NCBI RefSeq assembly: GCF_900188025.1 | Contig: NZ_FZNO01000013.1 | Location: 1 to 64,000, forward strand | Source of the DNA: Blastococcus mobilis | GTDB lineage: Bacteria > Actinomycetota > Actinomycetes > Mycobacteriales > Geodermatophilaceae | Length of the DNA: 64,000 bases | Direction of reading: 5' to 3' | Shown here: one piece after another, positions 16,650-26,691 of the stretch | Layout of the letters: every line of letters begins with the position of its first letter | Position numbering within the stretch: the stretch's first letter is position 1 | Program-made: the position numbers and the translations under genes | The notes under the pieces: generated by a model | Told to the model about the DNA's origin: nothing | Databases searched by the model: none | Seen by the model: the letters and a program-made list of their open reading frames with translations, nothing else

Positions 16650-18374
16650 GTGTCAGGTACGACTGACACGCCCACCGGGCACGTCAAGCCGGGGCAGCCG
16701 GTCATGGACGGCGTGAACGACGGCTCGATCCCGCCTCTTCCCGGGCGTGCCGCTGGCGGACACGAGCACGCCGGCCCGTCCGTACGCGCCTACAGGAACG
16801 AGCTGCTGATGGGTTCCGACCACATGGTCGACGAGAAGGCCCGGCTGATCGACGCTCCCGGGAGCGTCCGCCCGTACAGCGGCGAAGGCCCGTCCGGCCC
16901 GCGGACGCTTCATCGGCTCGGCGTCGCTCTGCTCGCCGGGGTGCTCGCCGTAGTCGTGGTCGCCCTGGCAACAGGCCTGATGACGGGAAGGCCGGTGGGC
17001 GTCACCGACAACGGGGACGGTGTCCGGCTGTTCTGCGGCGCGGGGCTCGTGCCCGCCACGCCGACGGGTCAGGCGAACTGGGCCGGCGGGGTGGTTCTCG
17101 ACTTCGTCGCCGGCGGCGTCCCCTGCCCGGATCCGGCCCCCTCGTCGGCACTCGCGCTGCTCGACGCCGCCGTCGGGGGTGCCGCCGGCCCCTGGGCACT
17201 CACGGAGCTGGGTTGGCTCTACGCGCTCGCCGTGGCGGGGGTCACCGTGCTCGGCGCGTGGGCCGCCACCGCGGGCGGCCTACTCCGGGCCGCCGTACTC
17301 GTGCCCCCACTGGTTCCGCTCGGCGACGCGGACTTCTCCCGGTTCTTCCTCTCCACCTACGGGGAGCCGGCCGGGATGCTGGGGACCTACGCCCTCTGCG
17401 TCGGCACGGCCGCCGTCGCGGTGACCTGCCCCCGGCACCGCGCCGCCCGGGGGATGGCGCTGCTGCTGGTCGCGGCCGGCGGCCTCCTGGCAGCCACCGC
17501 CAAGACGGCGTACGCGCCGGTTCTGGCGGTCGCGGTGCTGGTCTGCGTGCTGACCTCGATCGCCGTACCCGGCCGCCCCCGGCGGTGGGCACACCTCGCC
17601 GGTCCGGCACTGGCGGCGGTTCTCCTCGCCGCCTCCGTGGCCCCGCTCGCATCGGCGCAGGCGTGGCAGGCCCGGCACTACGCGTGGGTGAACACGCACA
17701 ACCTCGTTTTCACCCTGGTGCTCCCCGAGGTCGGCCCCGAAGCCGCCACCGCGGTCGGGCTTCCCGCTGAGGCGAACTCGCACGCCGGCCGCGCGTACTA
17801 CCCCGACGGTCCCGCGGGCGTCCCGGGTGCGGAAGTGATCGCGGCAGACCCGGAAGGGGTTCGGAACGCGGCCTGGAGGACGCTCGTCAGGCACCCCGAC
17901 GCACTGCTGCAGTCGCTGGGCATCGCCCTGCAGTCCACCGCCGACCGCGAGCTCGACTACCTGGCGGGCGAGCCCTGGACGCCGGCCACGCGCCCCTCGC
18001 GGGTGGTCGCTCCCGTGGGCGCCCAGGCGGCCACCGCCGAGTCCCTGCACCGGTGGCTGGACGAGATGAGCCGGCCATGGTGGCCATCCCTGCTGGCCGC
18101 GGCCGGGATGGCCCTCGGCGGGGCGTCATTCCGGATACGCTCACCTCTTGCGCGCGGTCTGGGACGGCTGAGCGGGCTGGCGGCGGTCACGGCCGTCGGT
18201 CTGGCCCTGGTCGCGGTGCTCGGTGACGGCTTCTTCGAGATCGCCAAGCACACGTGGCTGTCCGCGTACCTGCTGGACGTGGCGCTCTGGGCCGCGGCTG
18301 GCACCCTGGCCGTCGCCGTCATGCTGCCCCTGCGACGCGCCACCGCTCGGGGCACCTCCCGCACCGTGCGGTAG
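16650..18374 (+). CDS. Polytopic membrane protein, WsfD-like hexose transferase candidate
   Basis: The product is up to 574 aa. It has a hydrophilic N-terminus, then a first membrane segment (LGVALLAGVLAVVVVALATG), an outer loop with VTDNGDGVRLFCGAGL, about eight further hydrophobic segments and a basic C-terminus. The early NGDGxR motif and layout resemble WsfD-type glycan-biosynthesis hexose transferases of actinobacteria; I hold this loosely. The start is uncertain: GTG 16650 gives the longest form, ATG 16704 or 16809 are alternatives, and all precede the first membrane segment. It converges on dprE2 and neighbours the DPA genes, which fits a role in cell-wall glycan assembly. Confidence 0.6.
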   Translation: MSGTTDTPTGHVKPGQPVMDGVNDGSIPPLPGRAAGGHEHAGPSVRAYRNELLMGSDHMVDEKARLIDAPGSVRPYSGEGPSGPRTLHRLGVALLAGVLAVVVVALATGLMTGRPVGVTDNGDGVRLFCGAGLVPATPTGQANWAGGVVLDFVAGGVPCPDPAPSSALALLDAAVGGAAGPWALTELGWLYALAVAGVTVLGAWAATAGGLLRAAVLVPPLVPLGDADFSRFFLSTYGEPAGMLGTYALCVGTAAVAVTCPRHRAARGMALLLVAAGGLLAATAKTAYAPVLAVAVLVCVLTSIAVPGRPRRWAHLAGPALAAVLLAASVAPLASAQAWQARHYAWVNTHNLVFTLVLPEVGPEAATAVGLPAEANSHAGRAYYPDGPAGVPGAEVIAADPEGVRNAAWRTLVRHPDALLQSLGIALQSTADRELDYLAGEPWTPATRPSRVVAPVGAQAATAESLHRWLDEMSRPWWPSLLAAAGMALGGASFRIRSPLARGLGRLSGLAAVTAVGLALVAVLGDGFFEIAKHTWLSAYLLDVALWAAAGTLAVAVMLPLRRATARGTSRTVR

Positions 18375-18450
18375 GACGCAAGCCGTGGCGCCCAGGGAGC
18401 CGGGAATCCGGGACGCCGATCAGCGGTCCCGGGAGCCGCCGCCGATCCTG

Positions 18451-19206
18451 TCAGATGGGCAGGCGCCGGAAGATGGCGCGCGGGGTGTGCCGCAGGCCGC
18501 TCATGACCCACCGCATCACGCCCGGCACCCACACGGTGTGGCGGCCCTTGCGCACGCCGTTGACGATGGCGTCGGCGACGGCCTCCGGTGTGGTGGCCAG
18601 GGGCGCGTCCGCCAGGCCCTCGGTCATCTTGGAGCGGACGAAGCCGGGGCGCACCACCAGCACCGACACCCCGCTGCCCACGAGGGAGTCGGCCAGACCG
18701 CTGTAGAAGGCGTCGAGCCCCGCCTTGCTCGAGCCGTACACGAAGTTCGACGCGCGGGGCCGCTCCCCCGCGACCGAGGAGAGCGCCACGATGACGCCGT
18801 GCCCCTGTGCGCGCATGCGGCCGGCCAGCTCGGTGCCGACCACGGCGGGCGCGACGTAGTTGACGTGCGCCAGCCGGCCCACGGCGTCGGCGTCGCTGCG
18901 CAGGAGTTCGGGGTCCCCGAGCTGCCCGAAGGCGACGACGGCGACGTCGATGTCGCCGCCGGCTGCCGCCTGGGCGACCATCTTCGCCGGGGAACCGGGG
19001 TCGTCGGCGTCGAAGTCGACGACCTCGACGCGCGCGCCCGCGGCGGCGAGCTCCTCGGCGACCGCCGCGCGGCGCGGGGTGTCCCTGGCCGCGACGACGA
19101 CGCGCAGCGGCCGCTCGGCGAGGTAGCGACGAGCCGTCGCGACCGCGATGTCGGACGTGCCCCCCACGAGCAGCAGCGAGCCGACCGAACCGAGAGCGTC
19201 GATCAC
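18451..19206 (-). CDS. dprE2: Decaprenylphospho-ribose epimerase reductase subunit DprE2 (SDR)
   Basis: This 251-aa short-chain dehydrogenase reduces the 2-keto intermediate made by DprE1 to decaprenylphosphoryl-arabinose, the arabinose donor for the cell wall. It has the Rossmann motif LLVGGTSDIAVATARRYL near the N-terminus, ALSSVAGERPRASNFVYGSSKAG with the catalytic Tyr-x3-Lys, and the VVRPGFVRSKM loop. The GTG at 19206 overlaps the dprE1 stop (GTGA), giving tight coupling. Upstream in-frame starts would run far into dprE1 and are rejected. It is the last gene of the four-gene DPA operon. Confidence 0.92.
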   Translation of the reverse strand: MIDALGSVGSLLLVGGTSDIAVATARRYLAERPLRVVVAARDTPRRAAVAEELAAAGARVEVVDFDADDPGSPAKMVAQAAAGGDIDVAVVAFGQLGDPELLRSDADAVGRLAHVNYVAPAVVGTELAGRMRAQGHGVIVALSSVAGERPRASNFVYGSSKAGLDAFYSGLADSLVGSGVSVLVVRPGFVRSKMTEGLADAPLATTPEAVADAIVNGVRKGRHTVWVPGVMRWVMSGLRHTPRAIFRRLPI

Positions 19207-20576
19207 AGTGAGAGCCTCCTGGCCAGGTCCGAGGTGAAGACGCCGTCGGGGTCGACCCGCGCCCGGACGGCGCGGAACTTCTCGAGCTCGGGGTACATCC
19301 GCTCGAACACCTCCGGACGCACGCGGGAGTCCTTGGCGAGGTAGACCTTGCCGCCGGCGTCGACGACCAGGTCGTCGAGCTCGTCCAGCAGCCGGGCCAG
19401 CCCGCCGACCACGGGGATGTCCAGAGCCAGCGTCCAGCCGGGCGCCGGGAACGAGAGCATGCCCGGGTTGCCCTCGCCGAACCGCTTGAGCACGGCGAGG
19501 AACGAGGCGTGGCCGGAGTTGCTGATCCGGACCATCGCCTCGCGCAGCGCATCCTCCTGGCCGAAGGGAACGACGAATTGGTACTGGACGAAGCCGCGAG
19601 GGCCGTAGATCCGGTTCCACTCCCCCACGCTGTCGAGGGGGTGGAAGAACGTGCCGATGCCCTGCAGCTGGTCCCGCTTCTTCTTCGGCGACTTGCGGTA
19701 CCAGACCTCGTTGAAGGCGGCGACCGTGGCCAGGTTGAGCAACCCGGGCGGGAAGACGTTCGGCGCGGAGAGCTTCACCGAGCCGTGGTAACGCAGCGGA
19801 TCGGCCTGCTGGCGGGCCGGCAGCTCGTCGCGGCGGGCGAAGCGCCCGCGGGTGAGCACCGAACGCCCCATGCGGGCGGCCTTCGCCACGCAGTCGATCC
19901 AGGCCACCGAGTAGTCGTACAGGTGGTCGCTCTCGGAGAGCAGGGCCATGAGCGAGTCCAGGTCCGGCGTCCGGTCGGTGTCGACCAGGATGCGTGCGGA
20001 CTCGATGGGCTTCATGCGCACGCAGGCACGCAGGATGACCCCCGTGAGGCCCATGCCCCCGGCGGTCGCCCAGAAGAGGTCCGGGTCCTGATCGGGCCCG
20101 ACGCGGCGCACCTCGCCGTCCGCGGTCAGCAGGTCCAGCCAGGAGACGTGCTGGGAGAAGGTCCCGGCGATGTGGTGGTTCTTGCCGTGGATGTCGGCGG
20201 CGATCGCCCCGCCGACGGTCACGTACCGGGTGCCCGGGGTGACGGGGACGAACCAGCCCTGCGGCACGAAGAGGTTCATCAGCCGGTCCAGCGAGGTACC
20301 GGCCTCCACCACGATCTCGCCGGTGGCCGGATCGGTGTCCAGCACACGGTCGGCCGTGGTCATGTCGAGCACCTGGCCGCCGGCGTTCTGCGCAGCGTCG
20401 TTGTAGCTGCGGGCGAGGCCACGGGCGACCAGGCCCCGCGGTGGGCGGGAACGCAGAACCGCGCGGGCCTCCTCCTCACCGTGGACCGGGATCAGCGTCG
20501 CCGGGGTGGGCGCGGTACGGCCCCACCCGGTGAGCGGAACGCGCGGTGCGCCGGCGAGAGCAGCCGTCTCAGGCAC
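19203..20576 (-). CDS. dprE1: Decaprenylphosphoryl-beta-D-ribose 2-oxidase DprE1
   Basis: This 457-aa FAD enzyme oxidises decaprenylphosphoryl-ribose at C2; length is close to the mycobacterial 461 aa. The FAD-binding PVTPGTRYVTVGGAIAADIHG (residues 111-131) and the C-terminal YLAKDSRVRPEVFERMYP are clear. The position of mycobacterial Cys387, the residue attacked by benzothiazinones, is alanine here (Ala384 in PGWTLALDIP; codon at 19425-19427). GTG at 20576 overlaps the end of the phosphoribosyltransferase gene by 8 bp. Loss of that Cys does not abolish activity in known homologues, so the enzyme is expected to be functional. Confidence 0.93.
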   Translation of the reverse strand: MPETAALAGAPRVPLTGWGRTAPTPATLIPVHGEEEARAVLRSRPPRGLVARGLARSYNDAAQNAGGQVLDMTTADRVLDTDPATGEIVVEAGTSLDRLMNLFVPQGWFVPVTPGTRYVTVGGAIAADIHGKNHHIAGTFSQHVSWLDLLTADGEVRRVGPDQDPDLFWATAGGMGLTGVILRACVRMKPIESARILVDTDRTPDLDSLMALLSESDHLYDYSVAWIDCVAKAARMGRSVLTRGRFARRDELPARQQADPLRYHGSVKLSAPNVFPPGLLNLATVAAFNEVWYRKSPKKKRDQLQGIGTFFHPLDSVGEWNRIYGPRGFVQYQFVVPFGQEDALREAMVRISNSGHASFLAVLKRFGEGNPGMLSFPAPGWTLALDIPVVGGLARLLDELDDLVVDAGGKVYLAKDSRVRPEVFERMYPELEKFRAVRARVDPDGVFTSDLARRLSL

Positions 20577-21561
20577 TGAAGACCCCCACTCCCACGGTGG
20601 CGGCCCAGACGATGCCGAGGCCGAGCAGGACACGGTCGCGCAACACGATCTCCTCCGGGGCGCCCGCGGCGCCCTTGTCGACATCTACGGCGTACCGGAG
20701 GATCGCCAGGACGAAGGGCGCGATCGACAGGGTCGACCAGGGGATGCCCTTCTGCGTCTCCCCCATCTCGAAGGCCCACAGGCTGTAGGCGGTGCAGGCC
20801 ACACCCGCCGAAAGACTCCAGACGAAGCGCAGGTAGCTCGCCGAGTACTCCTGCAGGGTCTTGCGCGTGTCGGCCGCCTCACCCACGAGCACCAGCTCCG
20901 AGTAGCGCTTGCCCGCCACCATGAACAACGACCCGAACGCGGCGACGAGCAGGAACCACTGGGAGAGAACCAGCCCGGCCGCGACGCCGCCCGCGATGCC
21001 GCGCAGCAGGAAACCCGAGGCCACGACGGCCAGATCGATCACCGGCTGGTTCTTCAGCAGGACGCAGTAGGCCAGCTGGATGACGACGTAGCTGGCCAGC
21101 ACCCACGCCAACTCGGGCCGGGTGAGGGAGGCAGCAGCGGCCAGGGCCACGGTCAGCAGCACGACGGCGAGCCCCACGGCCAGCGGCCGCGACACGATCC
21201 CCGCGGCGATCGGGCGGAACCGCTTGCGTGGATGCCGACGGTCCTCCTCGATGTCGATCGAGTCGTTCACCAGGTAGACGGCCGACGCCGACAGGCAGAA
21301 GAGCGCGAAGGCCACGGCCGTCGGCCCTATGACGTCGGGGTCCAGGATGGCACCGGCGGCCAGCGGGGCCGCGAGCACGAGGACGTTCTTGACCCACTGG
21401 CGGGGTCGGACGGCGCGCACGAGGCCCCAGGCCAACGATCCGCGGAATCCCGCGGGACGAGCCGGCAGCGTTCCTGCGGGGCGCTCCTCCAGGGCACCGA
21501 CCGCGGACGGCGGGGGTGACGCCTCGTGCAGTCCGGTGGTGGGGCGTGCGCCATCGGACAC
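20569..21561 (-). CDS. Decaprenyl-phosphate phosphoribosyltransferase (UbiA family)
   Basis: The 330-aa polytopic prenyltransferase transfers 5-phosphoribose from PRPP to decaprenyl phosphate, the first committed step of DPA synthesis (Rv3806c/UbiA type). The Asp-rich motif [20 protein letters not shown] (about residues 98-117) is diagnostic, and eight or nine membrane segments follow. About 40 residues of polar, Pro-rich N-terminus precede the core. GTG at 21561 lies 2 bp beyond the stop of the PAP2 phosphatase gene. The gene order phosphatase, phosphoribosyltransferase, DprE1, DprE2 covers the pathway from phosphoribosyl transfer to DPA. Confidence 0.9.
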   Translation of the reverse strand: MSDGARPTTGLHEASPPPSAVGALEERPAGTLPARPAGFRGSLAWGLVRAVRPRQWVKNVLVLAAPLAAGAILDPDVIGPTAVAFALFCLSASAVYLVNDSIDIEEDRRHPRKRFRPIAAGIVSRPLAVGLAVVLLTVALAAAASLTRPELAWVLASYVVIQLAYCVLLKNQPVIDLAVVASGFLLRGIAGGVAAGLVLSQWFLLVAAFGSLFMVAGKRYSELVLVGEAADTRKTLQEYSASYLRFVWSLSAGVACTAYSLWAFEMGETQKGIPWSTLSIAPFVLAILRYAVDVDKGAAGAPEEIVLRDRVLLGLGIVWAATVGVGVFSA

Positions 21562-21563
21562 GG

Positions 21564-22091
21564 TCAGGCCTCCCTGGAAGCGGACATCCGGCGGACGAGG
21601 GCGGCTGTTCCGGCGCCCAGGGCGGCGCCCGAGATGACGTCCGACGGGTAGTGGACACCCAGCAGCACCCGCGAGACGAGCATGAGCCCGGTGACACCCA
21701 CCATCGCCGGGCGGCCGACGATGGGACCGAACCCGACCGCCGCCGCGGCGGTCGAGCAGCTGTGCGCACTGGGGAACGAGAGTCGGCTGGGCGTCGCGAC
21801 GAGCGCGGGCACGTCCTCCAGCGCCGGGCGGACGCGGCGGACGACCCGCTTGACGCCCACTCCCGCGGCGTGCGCGGTGACGACACCGACGGTCGCCGTC
21901 ACCCAGTCCTCGCGGCGCCGGCCGGATGCCCAGCCCACGGCACCGAGCGCGATCCACCCGAGCGCGTGCTCACCGAAGCGCGAGAGCCCACGGGCCAGCC
22001 CGACCGCCGGTGTGCCACCCAGCGCCCGCCGCGTCGACCGGAGCACAGCATGGTCCACGCGCGCCAACGGAACTCTGAACGCCGTCATCAT
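21564..22091 (-). CDS. PAP2-type phosphatase, probable decaprenylphosphoryl-5-phosphoribose phosphatase
   Basis: This 175-aa membrane protein carries the three PAP2 motifs: KRVVRRVRP (81-89), PSAHS (107-111) and [12 protein letters not shown] (140-151). By position and homology to the Rv3807c family it should remove the 5-phosphate from decaprenylphosphoryl-phosphoribose before DprE1 acts. It is the first gene of the DPA operon. The ATG at 22091 is followed by a second ATG; a TACAGT box lies 9 nt upstream. It is divergent from accD, with about 155 bp shared upstream. Confidence 0.85.
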   Translation of the reverse strand: MMTAFRVPLARVDHAVLRSTRRALGGTPAVGLARGLSRFGEHALGWIALGAVGWASGRRREDWVTATVGVVTAHAAGVGVKRVVRRVRPALEDVPALVATPSRLSFPSAHSCSTAAAAVGFGPIVGRPAMVGVTGLMLVSRVLLGVHYPSDVISGAALGAGTAALVRRMSASREA

Positions 22092-22247
22092 CGGAGCTCG
22101 ACTGTAGCCGGGACCGAGCGCTCGGACAGCGCGCGAGTGGGAGACCCGTCACGCGGTACCACTTCCGCCACGTGCCGCGCACCGGCTACGACCCTCGCAG
22201 ACCCGGCGCGGTCGAGGGCACGGCGACGCTCCCCTACGCTACGGCCC

Positions 22248-23876
22248 GTGAGCGCCGCCGAGCTGGAGAGCGCCGGGGAGCACGTCCCCGGCGACATCGA
22301 CATCCACACGACCGCCGGGAAGCTGGCCGACTTCGAGCGCCGGGTGCAGGAGGCCACGCACGCTGGGTCCCAGCGCGCCGTGGAGAAGCAGCACGCGGCG
22401 GGCAAGATGACCGCCCGCGAGCGGATCGAGGCGTTGCTCGACCCGGGGTCCTTCACGGAGTTCGACGAGTTCGCCCGGCACCGGTCGACCAACTTCGGCA
22501 TGGGCGACAAGCGGCCCTTCGGTGACGGCGTCGTCACCGGCTACGGCACGGTCGACGGCCGGCCGGTCGCGATCTTCTCCCAGGACGTCACGGTCTTCGG
22601 CGGCAGCCTCGGCGAGGTCTACGGCGAGAAGATCGTCAAGATCCTCGACTTCGCCGTGAAGAACGGCTGCCCGATGATCGGCATCAACGAGGGCGGCGGC
22701 GCGCGCATCCAGGAGGGCGTGGTCTCCCTCGGTCTCTACGGCGAGATCTTCCGACGCAACGTGCACGCCTCCGGCGTCATCCCGCAGATCTCCCTCGTGA
22801 TGGGCCCGGCGGCCGGCGGCCACGTCTACTCCCCCGCCCTGACCGACTTCATCGTGATGGTCGACAAGACCAGCCAGATGTTCATCACCGGGCCGGACGT
22901 CGTGAAGACCGTGACTGGTGAGGACGTCACCCTGGAGGAACTCGGCGGCGCCCGCACGCACAACACCAAGTCCGGCGTCGCCCACTACCTGGCCCAGGAC
23001 GAGAACGACGCCCTCGACTACGTCAAGGCGCTCCTGTCCTACCTGCCCAGCAACAACCTCGACCCGCTGCCGGCGATCGAGATGGCCCCGGTCGAGACCG
23101 TGCTCCCCGATGCCCTCACCGACGAGGACCTCGAGCTCGACACCTTCATCCCGGACTCGGCCAACACCCCCTACGACATGCACACCGTCATCGAGCACGT
23201 CCTCGACGACGGCGAGTTCCTCGAGGTGCAGCCGCTGTTCGCGCCCAACATCGTCATCGGGTTCGGCCGGGTCGAAGGCCGTCCCGTCGGCATCGTGGCC
23301 AACCAGCCGACCCAGTTCGCCGGCACGCTCGACATCGACGCCAGCGAGAAGGCGGCGCGATTCGTGCGCACCTGCGACGCCTTCAACATCCCGGTGCTCA
23401 CCTTCGTCGACGTCCCCGGGTTCCTCCCCGGGACGTCCCAGGAGTGGGAAGGCATCATCCGGCGCGGCGCGAAGCTGATCTACGCCTACGCCGAGGCCAC
23501 CGTCCCCAAGGTCACGGTGATCACCCGGAAGGCCTACGGCGGCGCCTACGACGTCATGGGCTCCAAGCACCTGGGCGCCGACGTCAACCTGGCCTGGCCA
23601 AGTGCGCAGATCGCCGTCGTGGGCGCGCAGGGCGCCGTCGGGATCCTCTACCGCAAGGAGCTCGCCGCGGCCGAGGACCCCGAGACCCGCCGGGCCGAGC
23701 TGATCGCCGAGTACGAGGACACCCTCGCCAACCCCTACATCGCCGCCGACCGGGGCTACGTCGACGCAGTCATCCCGCCGTCGCACACCCGCGTGCAGGT
23801 GACCAAGGCGCTGCGCGTGCTGGCCAGCAAGCGGCAGACCCTGCCGCCCAAGAAGCACGGGAACATCCCGCTGTGA
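22248..23876 (+). CDS. accD: Acyl-CoA (propionyl/acetyl) carboxylase carboxyltransferase beta subunit
   Basis: The 542-aa carboxyltransferase subunit moves carboxyl from biotin to acyl-CoA, probably propionyl-CoA, given the AccD5-type context. The N-terminal [16 protein letters not shown], the acyl-CoA site [20 protein letters not shown], the [17 protein letters not shown] oxyanion loop and the C-terminal [18 protein letters not shown] are typical. GTG at 22248 sits 7 nt after a TACGCT box, fitting a leaderless start; the frame stays open far upstream but without plausible protein. It is followed with 4-bp overlap by the epsilon subunit. Its product malonyl- or methylmalonyl-CoA links to mutAB further along the window. 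Confidence 0.95.
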   Translation: MSAAELESAGEHVPGDIDIHTTAGKLADFERRVQEATHAGSQRAVEKQHAAGKMTARERIEALLDPGSFTEFDEFARHRSTNFGMGDKRPFGDGVVTGYGTVDGRPVAIFSQDVTVFGGSLGEVYGEKIVKILDFAVKNGCPMIGINEGGGARIQEGVVSLGLYGEIFRRNVHASGVIPQISLVMGPAAGGHVYSPALTDFIVMVDKTSQMFITGPDVVKTVTGEDVTLEELGGARTHNTKSGVAHYLAQDENDALDYVKALLSYLPSNNLDPLPAIEMAPVETVLPDALTDEDLELDTFIPDSANTPYDMHTVIEHVLDDGEFLEVQPLFAPNIVIGFGRVEGRPVGIVANQPTQFAGTLDIDASEKAARFVRTCDAFNIPVLTFVDVPGFLPGTSQEWEGIIRRGAKLIYAYAEATVPKVTVITRKAYGGAYDVMGSKHLGADVNLAWPSAQIAVVGAQGAVGILYRKELAAAEDPETRRAELIAEYEDTLANPYIAADRGYVDAVIPPSHTRVQVTKALRVLASKRQTLPPKKHGNIPL

Positions 23877-24211
23877 CGACGACATCAACATCGTCGTCCT
23901 CCGGACGACACCGCGGCCAGGAGCCGTCCCCCGGCCGCGATGAGCCCCGTCGTCACGCCTACGCGGACCCCTCCGGGGCCCACTCGGCGCGACCAGACCG
24001 CGATGAGACGCCGCCTCTGCTTCGAGTGGTCCGCGGGGAGCCGTCCGCGGAGGAACTGGCCGCGCTGACCGTCGTGGTGGCCACGCTGTCCCAGCCGCGG
24101 GCGCGCCGCCGTCCGACGCCGGTAGGGGCCTGGGCGTCGTACTCCGACGCCCATCGCCGGCCACTGCAGGTGGGACACGGCGGCTGGCGCGCCGCGGGAC
24201 GGTTCGCATGA
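23873..24211 (+). CDS. accE: Acyl-CoA carboxylase epsilon subunit
   Basis: The 112-aa protein has a polar, Ser/His/Arg-rich N-terminal half. The conserved epsilon core follows ([20 protein letters not shown], about residues 52-71), then [16 protein letters not shown]. Epsilon subunits stabilise the alpha-beta acyl-CoA carboxylase complex in actinomycetes. The GTG start overlaps the accD stop (GTGA) and the stop overlaps the maf start (ATGA), so translation is coupled throughout accD-accE-maf. Confidence 0.85.
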   Translation: MTTTSTSSSSGRHRGQEPSPGRDEPRRHAYADPSGAHSARPDRDETPPLLRVVRGEPSAEELAALTVVVATLSQPRARRRPTPVGAWASYSDAHRRPLQVGHGGWRAAGRFA

Positions 24212-24816
24212 GCAGCGATCGCAAGCTCGTGCTCGCCTCGGCCTCCCCCGCCCGCCTCTCGCTGCTGCGCCAGGCCGGGCTCGCGCCCGAAGTCGTGGTC
24301 AGCCAGGTCGACGAGTCGACCGTCCGCGCACCGCGGGTGGCCGAGCAGGTCGCCCTCCTCGCCGCGGCCAAGGCCACGGCGGTGGCCAAGCGGGAGACCG
24401 ACGCACTGGTCATCGGCGCCGATTCGCTCCTGGAGTTCCACGGCAGGCCGCTCGGCAAGCCGGCGGACGCCGCGGAGGCCCGCGACCGCTGGCGGCGGAT
24501 GGCCGGCCGGTCCGGCATCCTGCACACGGGCCAGGCGCTCTTCGACGTCCGCGACGGCGCCGTCGTCAGCCGCGACATCGCCGTCGCCTCGACGGTGGTG
24601 TACTTCGCGACGCCGACGCCGCAGGAGATCGAGGCCTACCTGGCCACCGGTGAGCCGCTCGCGGTGGCCGGCGCCTTCACGCTGGACGGTCTGGGTGCGC
24701 CGTTCGTCCGCCGCGTCGAGGGGGATCCCGCCGCGGTGGTCGGGCTGTCCCTGACCGTCCTGCGCACCCAGCTGGCCAAGCGCGGCCTGTCCATCACCGA
24801 CCTCTGGCGCCGCTGA
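24208..24816 (+). CDS. maf: Maf-family nucleoside triphosphate pyrophosphatase
   Basis: The 202-aa protein is a Maf/HAM1-like house-cleaning pyrophosphatase acting on non-canonical or excess NTPs. It starts with [19 protein letters not shown] (substrate-binding loop). It continues with [20 protein letters not shown] and [18 protein letters not shown], and ends with the [13 protein letters not shown] motif. It is embedded in the carboxylase operon, overlapping accE by 4 bp, an arrangement widespread in actinobacteria without a known functional link. Confidence 0.9.
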   Translation: MSSDRKLVLASASPARLSLLRQAGLAPEVVVSQVDESTVRAPRVAEQVALLAAAKATAVAKRETDALVIGADSLLEFHGRPLGKPADAAEARDRWRRMAGRSGILHTGQALFDVRDGAVVSRDIAVASTVVYFATPTPQEIEAYLATGEPLAVAGAFTLDGLGAPFVRRVEGDPAAVVGLSLTVLRTQLAKRGLSITDLWRR

Positions 24817-24895
24817 CCCCGTCCGCGTGACCTGGCCCGCGCCGGTCCCGCCCCGCGAACTACAGTTCGACCGTTACTCGAGAGGGAGTGCCCCG

Positions 24896-26653
24896 GTGCA
24901 GAAGGTCCTGATCGCCAATCGCGGTGAGATCGCGGTCCGCGTCGCACGTGCGTGCAAGGACGAGGGTCTGACCAGCGTCGCCGTCTACGCCGACCCCGAC
25001 CGGGACGCGCTGCACGTCCGCGTCGCCGACGAGGCCTTCGCCCTGGGCGGCACGACGCCGGGCGACTCCTACCTGGTCATCGACAAGATCCTGGACGCCG
25101 CCAAGCGGTCCGGCGCGGACGCCATCCACCCCGGCTACGGCTTCCTGTCGGAGAACGCGGACTTCGCCCAGGCCGTCATCGACGCCGGGCTGACCTGGAT
25201 CGGCCCCTCACCGCAGTCGATCATCGACCTCGGCGACAAGGTCGCCGCCCGGCACATCGCCACCAAGGCCGGCGCCCCCCTCGTGCCCGGCACCAAGGAC
25301 CCGGTCAGCGGTGCCGACGAGATCGTCTCCTTCGCCGAGGAGCACGGCCTGCCCGTGGCGATCAAGGCGGCGTTCGGCGGTGGTGGCCGTGGCCTCAAGG
25401 TCGCCCGCACCCTCGAGGAGATCCCCGAGCTGTTCGACTCCGCCGTCCGCGAGGCCGTCTCGGCCTTCGGCCGCGGGGAGTGCTTCGTCGAGCGGTTCCT
25501 GGACAAGCCGCGACACGTCGAGGCCCAGGTGCTCGCGGACACCCACGGCAACGTCGTCGTCGTCGGCACCCGCGACTGCTCGCTGCAGCGGCGCAACCAG
25601 AAGCTCGTCGAGGAGGCCCCTGCGCCGTTCCTCACCGACGAGCAGCGCGAGCGCATCCACTCCTCGGCCAAGGCGATCTGCAGGGAGGCCGGCTACCACG
25701 GTGCCGGCACGGTCGAGTACCTCGTCGGCCTGGACGGGTCGATCTCCTTCCTCGAGGTCAACACCCGCCTCCAGGTGGAGCACCCCGTCAGCGAGGAGAC
25801 CAGCGGCATCGATTTGGTGCGTCAGCAGTTCCGCATCGCCGCTGGCCTGCCGCTGGAGATCACCGAGGACCCGACCCCGCGCGGGCACAGCATCGAGTTC
25901 CGGATCAACGCAGAGGACGCCGGCCGCAACTTCATGCCGGCCCCCGGCCCGGTGGAGCGGCTGGAGATCCCGCAGGGCCCGGGCGTGCGCTGGGACTCCG
26001 GCGTCGAGACCGGCGGCGAGGTCGTCGGCGCGTTCGACTCGATGCTGGCCAAGCTGATCGTCACCGGTGCCACCCGCGAGGAGGCGCTGCAGCGCGCCCG
26101 CCGCGCCCTGGACGAGCTGATCGTCGAGGGCATGCCCACGGTCGTCCCCTTCCACCGGGCCGTGATCCGCGACGAGGCCTTCACCACTGAGCCGTTCACG
26201 GTGCACACGCGCTGGATCGAGACCGAGTGGGACAACCAGGTCGCCCCCTACGACGCCGCCCCGGCCGAGCAGGAGGAGGAGACGCCCCGTCAGACCGTCG
26301 TCGTCGAGGTTGGGGGACGGCGGCTCGAGGTCTCCCTCCCCGCCGGGCTCGCCGCCGGTGGCGGCGCCGCTCCGGGAGCTCCGTCCAAGCCGCGCAAGCG
26401 GGGCTCCGGCCACGGCGGATCCGGTGCGTCGGGTGACTCACTCACCTCGCCGATGCAGGGCACGATCGTCAAGGTCGCGGTCGAGGACGGCGCCACCGTG
26501 AACGCCGGCGACCTCGTCGTCGTCCTCGAGGCGATGAAGATGGAGCAGCCCATCACCGCCCACAAGGCCGGGCGGATCTCCGGCCTCTCCGCAGAGGTCG
26601 GGGCCGCCGTGACCAGCGGCGCGGTCATCTGCGCCATCGCCGACGCGGACTGA
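24896..26653 (+). CDS. accA: Acyl-CoA carboxylase alpha subunit (biotin carboxylase + biotin carrier protein)
   Basis: The 585-aa fusion contains biotin carboxylase ([19 protein letters not shown] at the start, ATP-grasp [13 protein letters not shown], the [20 protein letters not shown] region). A Pro/Gly/Ser-rich linker follows, then a biotinyl domain with EAMKMEQP; Lys548 is the biotin attachment site modified by BirA. GTG at 24896 is preferred over an in-frame GTG at 24827: it has an AGAGGGAG ribosome-binding sequence about 6 nt upstream and begins exactly at the family N-terminus. It supplies carboxybiotin to AccD. Confidence 0.95.
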   Translation: MQKVLIANRGEIAVRVARACKDEGLTSVAVYADPDRDALHVRVADEAFALGGTTPGDSYLVIDKILDAAKRSGADAIHPGYGFLSENADFAQAVIDAGLTWIGPSPQSIIDLGDKVAARHIATKAGAPLVPGTKDPVSGADEIVSFAEEHGLPVAIKAAFGGGGRGLKVARTLEEIPELFDSAVREAVSAFGRGECFVERFLDKPRHVEAQVLADTHGNVVVVGTRDCSLQRRNQKLVEEAPAPFLTDEQRERIHSSAKAICREAGYHGAGTVEYLVGLDGSISFLEVNTRLQVEHPVSEETSGIDLVRQQFRIAAGLPLEITEDPTPRGHSIEFRINAEDAGRNFMPAPGPVERLEIPQGPGVRWDSGVETGGEVVGAFDSMLAKLIVTGATREEALQRARRALDELIVEGMPTVVPFHRAVIRDEAFTTEPFTVHTRWIETEWDNQVAPYDAAPAEQEEETPRQTVVVEVGGRRLEVSLPAGLAAGGGAAPGAPSKPRKRGSGHGGSGASGDSLTSPMQGTIVKVAVEDGATVNAGDLVVVLEAMKMEQPITAHKAGRISGLSAEVGAAVTSGAVICAIADAD

Positions 26654-26657
26654 CCCG

Positions 26658-26682
26658 GTGCCGCTCAGCGGCTGCCCGGCAC
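26658..26682. terminator. Weak hairpin between convergent accA and protease genes
   Basis: The arms GTGCCG (26658-26663) and CGGCAC (26677-26682) can form a 6-bp stem with a 13-nt loop in the 38-bp gap between the two stop codons. There is no T-run. The position between convergent genes is the main support. Confidence 0.3.
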
Positions 26683-26691
26683 GGCTACCGC

